Source: Varroa destructor (taxonomy: Eukaryota > Arthropoda > Arachnida > Mesostigmata > Varroidae). Taken from it: DNA of 64,000 nt. The stretch is from the NCBI RefSeq assembly GCF_002443255.2, contig NW_019211456.1, forward strand, positions 26,657,341 through 26,721,340, written 5' to 3'. Position 1 is the stretch's first letter. The number at the start of each line of letters is the position of its first letter. The notes below the pieces were generated by a model. The model was not told the origin of the DNA and searched no databases. It saw only the letters and a list, made by a program, of their open reading frames with translations. Below are positions 37,134 to 48,598 of the stretch, one piece after another. The translations under genes and the position numbers were made by a program.

Positions 37134-37375
37134 TTATTTTTTTGTTACATCTGTCTGTAATGTGAACTGCGTATCTTGTGGCAATGGCAAAGGAGCAACG
37201 GAACGCCGAATTTCAACGTCATTAACAGTATAATTGTATGGCGTGCGTAATATTTCAGAAAAATAAGGAAGAAAATATTTTGTATCGAACGTAGCCAGAG
37301 GCAAACAGCTGGCCTTGAAGCTGTATCCGTAGATAGTGTACACAAATGGTACTCCAATCAAATCAAATAGGTAAA
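37134..37375 (-). CDS. Candidate terminal exon overlapping a polyA signal
   Basis: The minus-strand frame is open from an AG acceptor-like site (CTAAG|TT, at 37376) to a TAA at 37134-37136. The stop overlaps AATAAA (plus 37133-37138), as would fit a short 3' end. The translation (VPFVYTIYGYSFKASCLPLA, then a YNYT sequon and a polar tail ending in DVTKK) reads like protein, but the length is unremarkable and no family is recognised. A second minus-strand frame (37377-37676) lies immediately upstream and could be a preceding exon, but no clean donor joins them. Confidence 0.22.
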
Positions 37376-38634
37376 CTTAGATCTCCGTTTTATTTATCGA
37401 CACAAACAACAACAATGTACAAACGTCGTTATACAGTGGGGTCATATGTGAGTGACCTTGTTCTGTGTAGTTATATACCATTGCGATGACTTTATCTCGA
37501 CAACAAACGCTGAGTATTAACCAAAACATCTGACTTGAAACTTGGCTATAACTCTTGAATAGAGAGCATATGGCTGATTCGAATCCGCTGTACGCCGTAG
37601 GCAAAGTTAGAGCCAACAAAGAACAGAACGATCGTATTTTCTCCGTAAACGAATAGATATTTTGTGCAGTATTCAAGTTTTGTCTCCGTCCGTTTTGTGG
37701 ATGTTGTTTTCAATCATATACAGTCATTCGTTCTATTGTTTGCTTGTTTACATGCAAAACGTACGATAAAGACGAAACAGGGAGGATAGATTTTAGATTT
37801 CGATCGAAAATTACCCTACGTATTTTGACAAAATAGAGCCTTTACTTGGACTGGGATGAAGATAGTAATTTTTTTCGTCTACAATAGATTCTTGCGTTTA
37901 TCTTATTTATCGATAAATGCTGTCGGTAAGTTCGAGCTCATTCGGTTAATCTGGTGAACGCTGATGCGGGACATTTAACGCACTTAGCCGAGTTATGCGA
38001 CTAGCTCGACTAACTTCAGTACAGAAAGTTGGCCCAATAGTAATAGGGTAATCACGTCCGGACCGCATGCAGGCCGCGCATTTCACAATATTTATATCTT
38101 GGACCTGATGACCTCTGTCGACGCTTTGATGCATGCCTACCAATCAGGTGCCTTCCAATTACCAGGCGACTACCTTATACGCCAACACATATAAACACAA
38201 ATACCGTATTTCACTGTGAATCAACCGATGTGCAAATGATCGACATACACTTTTGTTATAATCTGCCTATATAGTAGCAGGACCGCTTGCGAGTAATTTG
38301 TTGTTAAATATTTTTGACACTTTTTATTGTCGCCTGTTACTTATTTGATCGACTTTTTGATCTAGAACCTATACGAGTTCGTAGCATTCACATAGACCTT
38401 TAGTTAGCAAGCAAGGTACACCCCGGTGTCAGTATCGCTAGAATATAAAATGTTCCAATAGTGTTTCGGGGGTGAATAGGCCAAGGGTGAAACTGGAATA
38501 GAATTCTATAGGCCGTATATAATTTGTGGGTGTAATCGTTCCCCCTTCGTTCCTTTTTTATGGCTCGTTATTGGGTCCTGCCAAATCAAACAGCCCCAAC
38601 CGGAGATAAGCCATGTAAGCTAAGCAGTATACTA

Positions 38635-38829
38635 TTACAATTCGCCCGCCATGACAACGCTGTTCTGTGGCAGTTCATTAAAACAAGCAGTCGTAGATGA
38701 AAAAATCACCGTCTTCTTCTCCAGTGAGTCAACCCTGAAATGTTCGTCCAGGAAGTGCAAGCACTTACGGCTTCGTCGCCTACTTACGTACAATAAAATG
38801 AAACTATCTAAAGAACGTCTATGAATCAC
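38635..38829 (-). CDS. Candidate exon; the opposite strand is also open
   Basis: The minus frame includes CLHFLDEHFRVDSLEKKTVI and ends in TAA. The same DNA on the plus strand has an ATG in good context at 38651 (CCGCCATGAC) and an open frame to a near-consensus donor, CCA|GTGAGT at 38724, giving a possible first exon MTTLFCGSSLKQAVVDEKIT and onward. Both cannot readily be real. Neither has a known domain. I cannot choose between them. Confidence 0.17.
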   Translation of the reverse strand: MIHRRSLDSFILLYVSRRRSRKCLHFLDEHFRVDSLEKKTVIFSSTTACFNELPQNSVVMAGEL

Positions 38830-38989
38830 GTTTCTTCATGATGTACTATATCAACCGAATACCGGTGATAGGAGTTGCATCCGTAGCCCGTACTAGACGA
38901 GAACGAACCAGCCGCTATCTCTAATAAGAGAAGTTAGTATTAATAGTAATAATACGTGGAACAACACGCCTTCGATCATTCGTTCTCCT

Positions 38990-39208
38990 TCACGTTCCAC
39001 GTTCGGGCCTATACTCAGGCTCAAGGAAAAATGATTTATGACAGATGGCGCAGAAGTGCTCCGATGTGTCTTGACTCGAGTCTGCTACATCCGTTGTTTC
39101 GTTGAATGCTGAGATATTAGAAAGTTTGCGTTCAAGGCGGCCATGAACATCACTCATCGTATCAACAGCGTTAACAACTTCCAATAGTTTGCTTCGCTGG
39201 ATATATTG
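38990..39208 (-). CDS. Candidate exon with a CxxC zinc-finger-like motif
   Basis: An acceptor-like ATTTTGTAG precedes the minus-strand frame, which runs 72 codons to TGA. The sequence is hydrophilic and acidic, with Ser/Asp-rich VADSSQDTSE followed by HFCAICHKSFF. This resembles the first half of a C2H2 or other zinc-binding finger; the second metal-ligand pair would have to come from the next exon. A donor-like AAC|GTGAAG lies at the end of the frame. Codon choice looks coding. No named family. Confidence 0.28.
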   Translation of the reverse strand, partial: QYIQRSKLLEVVNAVDTMSDVHGRLERKLSNISAFNETTDVADSSQDTSEHFCAICHKSFFLEPEYRPERGT

Positions 39209-39312
39209 CTACAAAATTTCATGGGTCGTTCCGACGGTCTGTAACGATATCGATCTGCGATGATTGCAATAACAAAAACTACCTCATCGGTTGAAGTCGT
39301 CACGCTTCGATT

Positions 39313-39497
39313 CTAGGTCTTCAGACGCCGTTGCGCCGGTTCGTTAGCTGTCAAATGGACTATTTGTTGCCAGTCGATAAAGAAAACGATCGTATCCCGT
39401 CCAGATGGATTAGTTAGTTTGATTGCATTAACTAAACGAAATTTCCGACTGCAAAACATAATGGGGGCATGTGAGGGTGCGATTTTCTGAAATAGTC
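39313..39497 (-). CDS. Candidate exon after a TTTCAG acceptor (weak)
   Basis: The minus strand reads GAGACTATTTCAG|AAAATC, a good acceptor, followed by an open frame that includes FRLVNAIKLTNPSGRDTIVF and ends at TAG (39313). No donor motif occurs before that stop, so if real it would be a terminal exon. It lies about 100 bases upstream (minus strand) of the zinc-finger-like candidate at 38990-39208, with which it may or may not belong. Confidence 0.17.
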
Positions 39498-40423
39498 TCA
39501 ATTATCTTCTCACAAAACATATAGTTATACGCATCAGCACACAATTCGTGTGATTAAAGATAGCCATTATATACATATATCGTAGCTGTGACGGCTTCCC
39601 ACTTAACACAATGTGCAATGCTTAAATTCTACAAATACTATATAATATAACGTAAAACACTAAAGACTCGTTGTCGTGGCGCAATTCGGTGTTATTGGCG
39701 ATCAACTAAATGTCGTATTGTTTTATTAGCAAAAATCGGCCTTCCGGCCTCACATCAACTGAACCTTTGTAAGCGTTAATTTCCCTTTGGAATACAGCAG
39801 CGGTGAAGATATATCTTCAAGTCTGAGCTTTGTCGCGCATGTTATTGATGTGCGACGCACGACACATAGAATGGCATATCACGTATAGCCGATCATAGTG
39901 GCATTGTCTTTCGATCAGCCGACGTGACTTATGAGTACATAAAAGTCTAAGATATGATGTGAATGGAAGTTGCGGCATAGTCGCAACAATCTTCCCCCCG
40001 CCCGCTTCCACACAGTACGAAGAGTACATGAGCCTTGCTACCCTCTGTACGACAAATAAGGCTAAGGATTAACTGGCTCTGTCCTCAACTTCTAACCTAC
40101 ACACCCTCAAATACGGTTCCGCGCTGATAACCGTATCACGATCGTTCACTTAATGGCCAATAGGCCCATTGTATAGCTTGAAGAAAGCTTCCTTTAAACA
40201 TGATTTATGATAACTTTACCAGAAGACACGCTTAATTTTTTTCCTTTTTACGCAACCAGAGGCTTGATTGTGATGTTCAAGAACGTCAATAGTTGCACGT
40301 CAATTGTCGACGTTCCACTTTTTGTAGCACTAAAAAACTTGCGCGAACTTCAATGTACGCCGAAAAACGAGAGAGTAATTAAAGATAAACTATATATTGC
40401 CGTTGTCCTTTTTTTGTAACTCG

Positions 40424-40654
40424 TTAAATTTGAGCCACATGGAAATAGTATTTCCTGTCATAAGCTAAGCTCATTTTAAACGACTCAACATATTTTCGAC
40501 GGAGCCTCGGGAACTTCTCAAAGAGGCTGAACGTAAAAACGGACGCATGATAAAGTAACATCTTGTTCTTGTCCGAATAACCGTATTGGCCGAATGGGCT
40601 CCAGGGTGCGTCTAGTAGGACATGAGATTTCACTCCACCGCTAGCTACAACGTT
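40424..40654 (-). CDS. Candidate exon, aromatic/basic C-terminal peptide
   Basis: A weak acceptor-like GCTATTAG is followed by 76 codons and a TAA. The peptide (LLDAPWSPFGQYGYSDKNKM, then a basic RLRRKYVESFK region) uses codons that look coding, and among the short frames it is one of the more convincing. It has no recognisable family and no donor before the stop, so it would be a terminal exon or a small single-exon gene. Length alone does not exceed chance. Confidence 0.25.
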   Translation of the reverse strand, partial: NVVASGGVKSHVLLDAPWSPFGQYGYSDKNKMLLYHASVFTFSLFEKFPRLRRKYVESFKMSLAYDRKYYFHVAQI

Positions 40655-41540
40655 CTAATAGCATTTCGCAAATAAATTTTCAAGTCATACTCCGAAGGTC
40701 AGTAGTGGCACTCCGAGTGCTCATCAAAAAATAGCTCAAGCATATCATCGCGTCTTCGGCGTGAGGACAGTTTAGCGAAATGAGAATCTATGAGTGATAA
40801 AGTTATATGGAGCATTATAAGCTTAAAGTGCGCACTGACAGATCATTTATTAGTAAATCCATTGTCTGAATAAATGCCCCATTAAAATCAGCAGTCCCTC
40901 AGGTGACTTAGTGCTTTTAGTAGAACTAAAGCAGTTAGTTTTCATGCACAATTTGATTTCGGTCGATGATTGTATTATAGGTAACATGTACGGTAATAGC
41001 CAGCCGACACAAAGGCAGTACCCGGATAATGAGCCCAGGACCAGTTGTCATGCGTACACAACCCGTATCAACAAACAGAGATATCACGCATAATTCAGAT
41101 TTGATTGCTCCACTGCTAAGGACACTCTAGTAGAAGTAAGAATCTTTGACCTAGTTGCAAAATTTTCCGTTTTAGATTTTTTATAAACAACGTTCAATAT
41201 ATTCGAAACAAATCGAAAGCCTACTCTAGCTCATCCAACCATTACACATAACGAATATAGAGTATTCCTTTGTCTAGTGCGTTTGGTATTCCTTCGAATT
41301 TGAAGGCAAGCCTGTTTCGCGATTATCGTTGTTAACACATTTAATAGCTTTTCAGCCAACAAAAACTTCCTCAGCGATTGGTTGCACGCTTACCTTACCG
41401 GCTTAATCGTAACGTGCTTTTTTGCTAAAGCAACGGCTCACAGTCGTCAACAGCAACCCTACTATGCTTACATTAAGTTTACACGTTTAGCCCATTATCA
41501 CATAGTTCCAATGCCAACTTTAAGTGAAAACCTTGATGAA

Positions 41541-41574
41541 GCCCAAGTTGACAAACGGCGCCCAAGTTGACAAA
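41541..41574 (+). repeat. Short direct duplication, period 19
   Basis: GCCCAAGTTGACAAA occurs at 41541-41555 and 41560-41574, separated by CGGC. Confidence 0.9.
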
Positions 41575-42080
41575 TACTATTCAAAAGGCAAGTGGTTAAG
41601 CTGCCTTGTACCCAATTTTAATTTTTGTCCGGTTGAAAGTGATTGACACGTACATTTTATGTATGTATATATGCTTGCTAATTATTAAAAACTGACTGAA
41701 TTTAAAGGCAAATCGAAAGCGCTGCTATGCCTTGGTCGATTCCAGAATGGCTTGGAATGATTTCAGGTTTGTGCGTCGATTTCAGAATCCGCTGCTCCGT
41801 TTCGTTAGCATTCAACATTCAACTTCGACATTTTTATCACTACTAACTTTATCATGGCAAATGGTTAATATGATGAAATGTCGTTAGACCAAAGCTATGA
41901 ATCTCAGAAAGACAAAATGACGAAGCCTTCGTATCTACTCAATACTCAAAGATACAAATTTTAGCTCATTTTTTGTCCTATTTAATCCCGCTTATTTCGT
42001 CTGGCGCGGTTAGATCAATCTTTTCATTGCCATAGTAAACATATGGTCAATTGTTGACAAGGCAATAATAATAACAATAA

Positions 42081-42095
42081 GAAGAAGAAGAAGAA
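42081..42095. repeat. GAA trinucleotide microsatellite (5 units)
   Basis: GAAGAAGAAGAAGAA preceded by an imperfect AAT/AAC tract from about 42064. Confidence 0.95.
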
Positions 42096-42361
42096 ACAAT
42101 TCTTGTTACTAGATAAAACACAACGTCCTCGTAGCAGATAAAGCACTTTACTCTCCACTGTGTTTTTTTGCTTTAAGTTGTTGACGCGAACTGAGCTATT
42201 GTTAGAACAGTCTGACTTTATGATTGACCAGACTGATGACCTTTACTGCCAGTAACGCCACTAAACACACTCAACTGGAATATGTAGACACAACTCATTA
42301 CGAGCTTCTTTTTGCGACGACATAAATCGCAAGAGGTCACCTGTCTGCACAAGCCAATTTC

Positions 42362-42544
42362 GTGAAGATGATCCGCGTGTGTACGCTTGCACAAAGATGC
42401 CTCGTTGCCTTACTCGAAGCGATCGACGCGAACGATCACGACGGGAACAAGCTGAAAATCGTTGCGGTTAGATGTAACCTCTCCCTTAAACGTGCGGATA
42501 CATTATATCAGGCTATTTCTTGCACTAATTCAGGCCGCGTTTGA
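42362..42544 (+). CDS. Candidate small coding exon
   Basis: The plus frame is open from about 42326, contains an ATG at 42368 with A at -3 (GAAGATGATC), and ends in TGA. The peptide VALLEAIDANDHDGNKLKIV and following residues is hydrophilic, with C/G-rich third positions unlike the AT-rich surroundings. No family is recognised. On the other strand 200-500 bases downstream is another coding-looking stretch, so this GC-richer patch (42360-42980) may be genuinely exonic. Confidence 0.22.
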   Translation: MKMIRVCTLAQRCLVALLEAIDANDHDGNKLKIVAVRCNLSLKRADTLYQAISCTNSGRV

Positions 42545-42829
42545 TTCGCTCATAGCAACTAGTTAGGTTTCACGCAGTCGAGATTGAACCAGATGTCGCA
42601 CTTTGAGTCGACAAAAGATCCTGATGCTGCATCATATTCATTGAAAGTTACATCTCTAGCGCTAGCGGCAAAAGCTTCCCCAGCACGGGCCAAATCGAGC
42701 AGTGCTCATTCTTCCTTTGTGCAGGCTCTTCATCCTCGTACAGTCCAGATTTTTCCCTCTGCCACCGTTGCTACGAATCGAAGCAGGCCACGAAAGCGCT
42801 CCTCCCTCCAGCGCGGCTTTACCTATTAG

Positions 42830-43047
42830 GATCATTTATTTCCAATCTTTGTCTCCCTTTTGGCCGGTCCTTATTCTTTTACGGCGCCCTGGATTTGCCC
42901 ACATAACAGGAAGCTTCACTTGTTGTTTGCCAGATGGTGAAACTCCTTTTCTACGTGCTGCTTCCTTAATGGACTCTGCCTGACTTCCATTAATTCTAGT
43001 TGCTACTTGAATTCTTAGTATGAATCGTTTGACAGCCAGCTAACTAG
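42830..43047 (-). CDS. Candidate exon with basic helix-turn-helix-like stretch
   Basis: The minus frame is open for about 68 codons after a TAG and ends in TAA. It is strongly basic, with QAESIKEAARRKGVSPSGKQ, which has the look of a psq/CENP-B type helix-turn-helix ('S-I-x-x-A-A-x-x-x-G-V'), then NPGRRKRIRTGQKGDKDWK. This could be a transposase or transcription-factor fragment, but only this short motif supports it. Codon use looks coding; the frame does not start with ATG. A decayed transposable element is the likeliest reading if it is real. Confidence 0.22.
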
Positions 43048-44633
43048 ATCGAAAACAGGTCTCTGATACATTTTACTTATTAAGTAGGTCCTATAGGTCC
43101 TCCTAGGTTTTATAGATTCAGATGTGCACAAATCAATATGTAGTCCTCCAGCGCATTATAATCATGCGAAGTTGTTAAAATAAGACAAGGATTAGGGACG
43201 GTTGCCTGACTCGTTTGAGCAGATTAAACGAGAAATGTTGATAATCGGAACACATCCCAAGTTTGGTAAAAAAAAAAAGCTACAACTGTAAATATCAGCC
43301 TTATCAGCTCATGTATATTTTTATCACACTCACCCTGAATTATCTTTACACTGGGTGCAAGGCTACACCGAAGTTGTACATGGGTGCCATCTACGTGCTT
43401 TTTTTTGTAAATGTGAATCGTATTATCGCGATTTAGACTACAGAGTTACTTATGTTGTCCACATGAATTAAGACCCAACTTTACCCCTCCGCGTTCTCTC
43501 TACCTCATTATATAGCCATGTGTTGGGGCAAAAGTCACTTAATTGTTTCAGAATCGTCACTCGACTTATTAGTACTATTTTTCTTATATTTTATATTTTT
43601 GCTACATTGACAGATGTAGAATTACGAGAACTGTCAGATGATTTCTTTTTAAACTATCAATAGACTTTTGCCTCATTCTGTATAGTTATCAAAACGAGCA
43701 CTTATGTAACTCATTGGATGAATCGTGCTTATACTACAGAAATCCACTAATTAACAGATTATAGCGAAAGTTCTGGGTATTTTGTTGATATGTTTACACA
43801 GAGCTTGTAGCATAAATGTTTAGTTTCACAGTTAAAGGCTTATCTATTTAAGGCGAACAGTTCGATTTGGTGTTCTCGTTTTCTTACAGTTACTATCTTA
43901 TGACGCATTTTCTAAAATCAAAAAAGGCTACCTATATCGCGGTGTTACGTGTAACAATGGCTGAGGATTTAATCCATTTAAGGCGGCCAGCAGTACCCTT
44001 GACATATATCAACTTAGCCAATGCTGACTCCATTCAGGCTTAAAGTCATCTATGCATTTTCAATCGTTCCTTTTGTTCTCAAGACCTGTTATGTCATTGT
44101 GTTTCTTGGTTGCTTTTAGACCATGTATTGCACGGATGTTCCTCAACCTCTTCGAAAGTCCCAACATTTGTCTTATTTTTTTCGTATCCCTTCTCGTCTG
44201 TCTTTATTACAGCGCAAAGTGCAGCAGCGTGTCTTTTTAATAGATTCATTTGACAAGGCGACGAGTAACAGATTTTCTAAGAACGCAAATTATCAGAGGA
44301 CCCTGGTATGTTTAGCTTTTCTAGGATGGGTGGCTGTAGAGTCTTTTAGAAACCGGAAAGCTATCGAAAACGAGCCACACTCGTAAGAAAGCAATAATGA
44401 GGGCAACACCTTCAGCTGTGCTTCAAACATCAGACGAGCCTTCAAGAAGTGTACAAACAGACTAGCAATACGCAAACCAAAACCCAATATTCGACGTATC
44501 TTCCGTTTGATTCGCTTACCTATATAAATACAGTACATGGCCTGGCTTAACGAGTCTTGTTTCGAGCGGGTAAAGCAAACTATTAAAAAGCCAGAACATG
44601 TCGATATATTTGACAGGATTGATTTGAGTACTG
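43048..44633. other. Unassigned AT-rich DNA
   Basis: A plus frame 44123-44386 passes a donor-like CTG|GTATGT near 44307 but has no recognised motif or clear acceptor. Confidence 0.5.
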
Positions 44634-44891
44634 ATGATTGTGTTAGTTATAGCAATATGTGGATATTGTATATATAGATACGTGGTCGGTAACGTTAATC
44701 TGATCCACAAAAACAGCGTAATAGAGAAGAGCTGTGCTTTTACAGCCGACATTATTTGTACCTATTTAACGGACCGTGCACCCGGTTATCAAAGAGATCT
44801 AATACATTACTATTATTATAACCATGACCTTCCGAACCGCTCAACCATTTCTGTGGTCACCCTATACAAATGTGGTCCTGTGATCCCCTAA
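44634..44891 (+). CDS. Possible small signal-peptide/anchor protein (85 aa)
   Basis: ATG at 44634 opens a hydrophobic N-terminus (MIVLVIAICGYCIYRYVVG) suited to a signal peptide or anchor. A polar region follows with four further cysteines, a Tyr-rich patch and one sequon (NRS), then TAA. The length is within chance and no family is recognised. The start context (TACTGATGATT) is unremarkable. A small secreted or membrane peptide is possible; random sequence is more likely. Confidence 0.15.
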   Translation: MIVLVIAICGYCIYRYVVGNVNLIHKNSVIEKSCAFTADIICTYLTDRAPGYQRDLIHYYYYNHDLPNRSTISVVTLYKCGPVIP

Positions 44892-45679
44892 ATGTTTCGC
44901 TTTGTTCTATTCTTCTGTAGAAAAAATGTACTTAGATAATGTGCAATGCCTAGAGAAATATAGAGTTAATTTCTCTAAACGGATGCGTGCGAATGTAACC
45001 TTGAAGCACTAAACACCTGGCCTTATCAGCCATGTTCTTTTATATATAGTAAATAAAAAACAGCTAAACATGAACTGCGCTCTAAACTAATGCAAATACA
45101 TTTCTCGTATTCATTCGTCCACTTCTTTATGCCAAATTATTTTTATCCACCTCGTCATGCGAACTCAGCTGCATGGTCCATGAACTCGTCTGAAAATTAA
45201 ATAAAAAAAAATTAAAAAATCGCCACATTACCCTCATGATAGTGTAATAATCGAATTGTATTGTCCTGGCGTATTTTTCTTCAGTTATGGCTGACTAGGA
45301 TATTATTTTTGAAATTAAGAGCACGATAATTTTACGAGTAATCTTCAAAATTGCTTCTTACCTCGAGTCTTCTAAAATTGTTTATGGTATTTTATTCGCT
45401 TGTCAATTCATTGTAAAATAGTCAGGAAAGCTTGGTAAATAAAGATCCACTTAGCCCGTTCAGAATTTTTTTTTTTTTACTTAAAAACTAATGCGTTTTC
45501 TCTAGTATTAGCTTCGATGTTTCCGTGTTAAATTCGCATCAAGAAAACACATCCATAACCACAGCCATTTTTCGGTAATACCTTGCATTACTTTGTGCAG
45601 GAAATGCATTATATGGATAACAACATATGCAAAGTCAACTTCAAAATTATATATTAGCCTCTACAGAGAATAGAGTTAC

Positions 45680-46740
45680 AAAATATGAACAGTTTTTTTA
45701 AGCTGCAAGGTCTTTTATGCTATGTTAAATGCTATCCTTCTCGACTAGTACTCCCAAGCCTCACGTCTGCTTACCCAGATATTATCCTGCATTTACACAA
45801 AAACTCTTCGGCTTTGTGGGCAACGTTGTCTCCATCGCGATGGTCGCTGTCGCTGCTCAGCCCGTTCGTCTATTGCAGTTGCTTAGTTTCGGACCTATGC
45901 AGGAACAAGCAGCGTAGAGGTCGTAGCGGAAGGGTATGCTTATCACTAGTAGGCGCCCTCCCATGTATGAGTCACGAGGGACATAATGATGCCCCGAAGA
46001 GTTTCTAGCGCTGGTTATTAGTCGCTAGGCGCCGAGAACGGGTAATTTCTCTCAACGCGCCGCAAGCGGGACACTGCGGTACCAGACCGAGCGGTCTGAG
46101 CGAGGCCTTAACATAATCTTCTTGCACCATTCTCGCAGTACTAATCTTATCGCAGCGCTAGTGGGCTTGGAGGCCACAGCTGAGGCACGACCATGGCAAC
46201 ACTGGGAAATCAAAGCTACGATAGGCCGTGCCTTCGCCGTTTGTTTGGTTGGTAGCCAGCACGCACTTCGTCGTCGTTCCTCTCAGTTGTCTAGCCGCCA
46301 CGCCCTGATGGCATCAGGCCAACCAGCTGTGCTCATCGGAACGCACCAACGCAAGCTACTCGACATGGATACGCCGAATGCCGCAAAATCGTCGTCGCCA
46401 CTAGAATGTCCTTTGCGACTTTGGTTGCGCTAGCCCTCAGCTGGCCGGGCATTGAGATCAAGCTACACTTAGTGGGCAGTGTAGATGGACTTGAACCGAC
46501 ACGAGAGGCATCAAACACCAACATACAAGTGGGCCTAGTGACAAGACTGTTTCAGTTTCGAACGGTAGAGAGGAACAGGGCAAGCGACAGTTCATTACAC
46601 AGTACGTTTGCCTCCGTTTGGTCCCCTCAACGCCCCTGTCTACCTTCCGCCTGACTTCATCGAAGACCAATCGGAGAATTCGCTCACGAGGTCATCGAAG
46701 ACGAAGGAACTCGTATGAACCACATCTTAGCATAGTTGAT
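45680..46740. other. GC-rich block, both strands open in several frames
   Basis: About 1 kb with clearly higher G+C than its flanks. Plus-strand frames at 45685-46008, 45729-45917, 46122-46433 and 46406-46654 overlap one another, and none has a recognisable domain. A palindrome CAGACCG-AG-CGGTCTG lies at 46083-46098. The right end is a minus-strand SINE-like copy (46434-46560). It may be exon/promoter DNA, an unrecognised repeat, or an island of different base composition. Confidence 0.3.
46434..46560 (-). repeat. tRNA-like SINE copy, minus strand
   Basis: The minus strand carries a B box GGTTCAAGTCC (plus 46487-46497), preceded by a tRNA-like stretch (TTGTATGTTGGTGTTTGATG). It is followed by a body ending GCCCGGCCAGCTGAGGG, which resembles the GGGAGCCAGCTG core of family A. 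T-stem pairing is poor (two of five pairs mismatched), so this is not a working tRNA. Overlapping open frames here are shadows of the repeat and its GC content. Confidence 0.4.
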
Positions 46741-47140
46741 GAGCAACATAACAGATTTAGCTAGAAATTACTGTATGAGAAATTCGAGTCTAGCAGAGGT
46801 AAGGACAGATTATCTAGTAAAAGCAGCGATACACATGTTAAAGGCATGTATAGCTATGTGTCCGATGTTAAAGTACATTGGGTCGTAAAAAACGGGTACC
46901 GTGTCCATTTTATTTAATAGATATGAACTCTCCTAAAACGAGTAATTCAGAATAAGCTTTAACACAGATCACTGTTACTCAGAAATACATTAAAAAAAGC
47001 TCGGGATATCTGGAGGGCAAAAAGACTTGACAAAGACAAATTACACAATAGCCCCAAGAACTCTCTTTATTATTCCTGGAAACGCTGATATAGTTAGCCT
47101 GGAGTAAATGTATCAAGTACGAAACGTGCGTTTCCATTAA

Positions 47141-47192
47141 AGAATACAACCATGACCTTACTATTGACAAGCTAAGGTCAGGGTTGTATTCT
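47141..47192. repeat. 20-bp hairpin with one mismatch, 12-nt loop
   Basis: AGAATACAACCATGACCTTA (47141-47160) pairs with TAAGGTCAGGGTTGTATTCT (47173-47192). There is a single A-G mismatch, and the loop is CTATTGACAAGC. Pairing ends abruptly at both outer ends. Confidence 0.9.
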
Positions 47193-47744
47193 AATGCGTC
47201 CCATCGGGAGAAAGGAGAAGAGGCGGCAAATTTCCATTAGCTAACTCGTTTACATATCCGAAATGATTTTTCGAAATATTCAATGTGACCATAGCAGTTT
47301 GATGGCAAACGTTTGGCTCCTTCACTGTTGCGTACCGTTTTTGTTAGAATGAAATGTCTAGTAGCTCAATTCAAGCTCTGATAGTGAACCTTTACATATC
47401 ATATGGAGATATTATAGTTACATGGAAGAAGCCTGCAACTAATATAGCTTCCCAAAAAGTCGTTGTACAGCATGACAATAGGCTAGCAGCTAAAATTACC
47501 TTTATTTCAGCACATCCATAGGCATTTATATGGGAATTTACAGTTATCCAAAGAAGGAAACGAACCTTGCTATAGGTTGAATAAGAATTTCTCATGGAAA
47601 CAGGGACCTAAAGATAATTATAAGATATTGTAAGAAGTTTTTAATTATAAGAAAATCGCACCCGTTATATTGTTAGAATTTGTTATTGGAATTAAAAAAT
47701 AGGTCTTTTATTTCATTAATAGTTTTTTCATTAGGTAGTAAAAC

Positions 47745-47759
47745 AAAAAAAAAAAAAAA
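47745..47759. repeat. Poly-A run, 15 nt
   Basis: Fifteen A followed by TATATAAAATAAATA. No retroposon body was recognised upstream. Confidence 0.95.
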
Positions 47760-48496
47760 TATATAAAATAAATACCTAAAAAGGTGCTCCTGAAATTCCC
47801 TAACGCAAACATGTATCACTTATCCCGTGCCTACGTAGCAAGTCTATAGAGCGTGTTAAGCTTACAATTGCTGAAAGATCCTGGAAACCGCAAATCGTGT
47901 TTATTGAAACCCGATGTCATAATTGCCGTCCTTGTTGAAGCTATTACGGTACGCGATTTCATCACGAATGACTGAAGCATATTTCAGAAATAAAGTTTGT
48001 GAACCCCAGTTGCCTGTACATTGAAACCTTACGTTCAAACGTTACAAAATCATACTGCTGTAGCAGAGATACGACATTTAGCGAAACCATAGCATTTTTG
48101 GGGCATAATTCACTTTTTTTTAGGCATCACAAAGAGCGTACACTAAATGTGTATCCTGATAAAGTTTATTTAGTTGGTCGTCGCAATATGTATTGCGAGT
48201 TCCACACAAAAGATTTTTTCTTGCCCTAACCTAGAGAACCAGTTGAGGCTAGGTTTCTGGTCGCCAACACTGAAATATGTTCACGTGCCGTGGCTATTCC
48301 AAGTATGCTGCTTTAACGGTCTAGTAATATGGGCCTAACACTTGACGTCTCTGCCATTGAATTTTCTTGCCTACCTTCACAAAACTGTGCACCTAGCGAG
48401 ACGCTTGATCCGTATTTATATTTCTTACAGCACACAAGCTAAGCACTCCTTCCAAATGCTCACAGATAGCGGTCGTGGGGAAACTGTTTCATAATA

Positions 48497-48517
48497 AAAT
48501 GATAACGAAATGATAAC
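48497..48517 (+). repeat. Short tandem duplication, period 11
   Basis: AAATGATAAC occurs at 48497-48506 and 48508-48517. Confidence 0.8.
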
Positions 48518-48565
48518 TTCGTTAAGTGAGCTCTAAATGCGTGCACGAACTAGGAAACACAATGG

Positions 48566-48590
48566 ATATATATATATATATATATATATA
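48566..48590. repeat. AT microsatellite, 25 nt
   Basis: Uninterrupted alternating AT. Confidence 0.95.
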
Positions 48591-48598
48591 ATAGTAGC

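Larger units (their letters stand above)
40655..42325. other. Unassigned AT-rich DNA
   Basis: Only chance frames (40911-41093, 41382-41570), the 19-bp-period duplication at 41541 and the GAA microsatellite. Confidence 0.5.

Noticed and set aside
37300..37330. SINE core match (GGCCAGCTGTTT, minus strand) inside the 37134-37375 candidate exon.
   Set aside because: The match does not extend beyond about 12 bases on either side.
46434..46560. A functional tRNA gene on the minus strand.
   Set aside because: Two of five T-stem pairs are mismatched and no acceptor stem can be formed.
46122..46654. Overlapping plus frames of 103 and 82 codons in GC-rich DNA.
   Set aside because: Several frames are open at once because stops are rare at this composition; part is a SINE-like copy read in the wrong sense.
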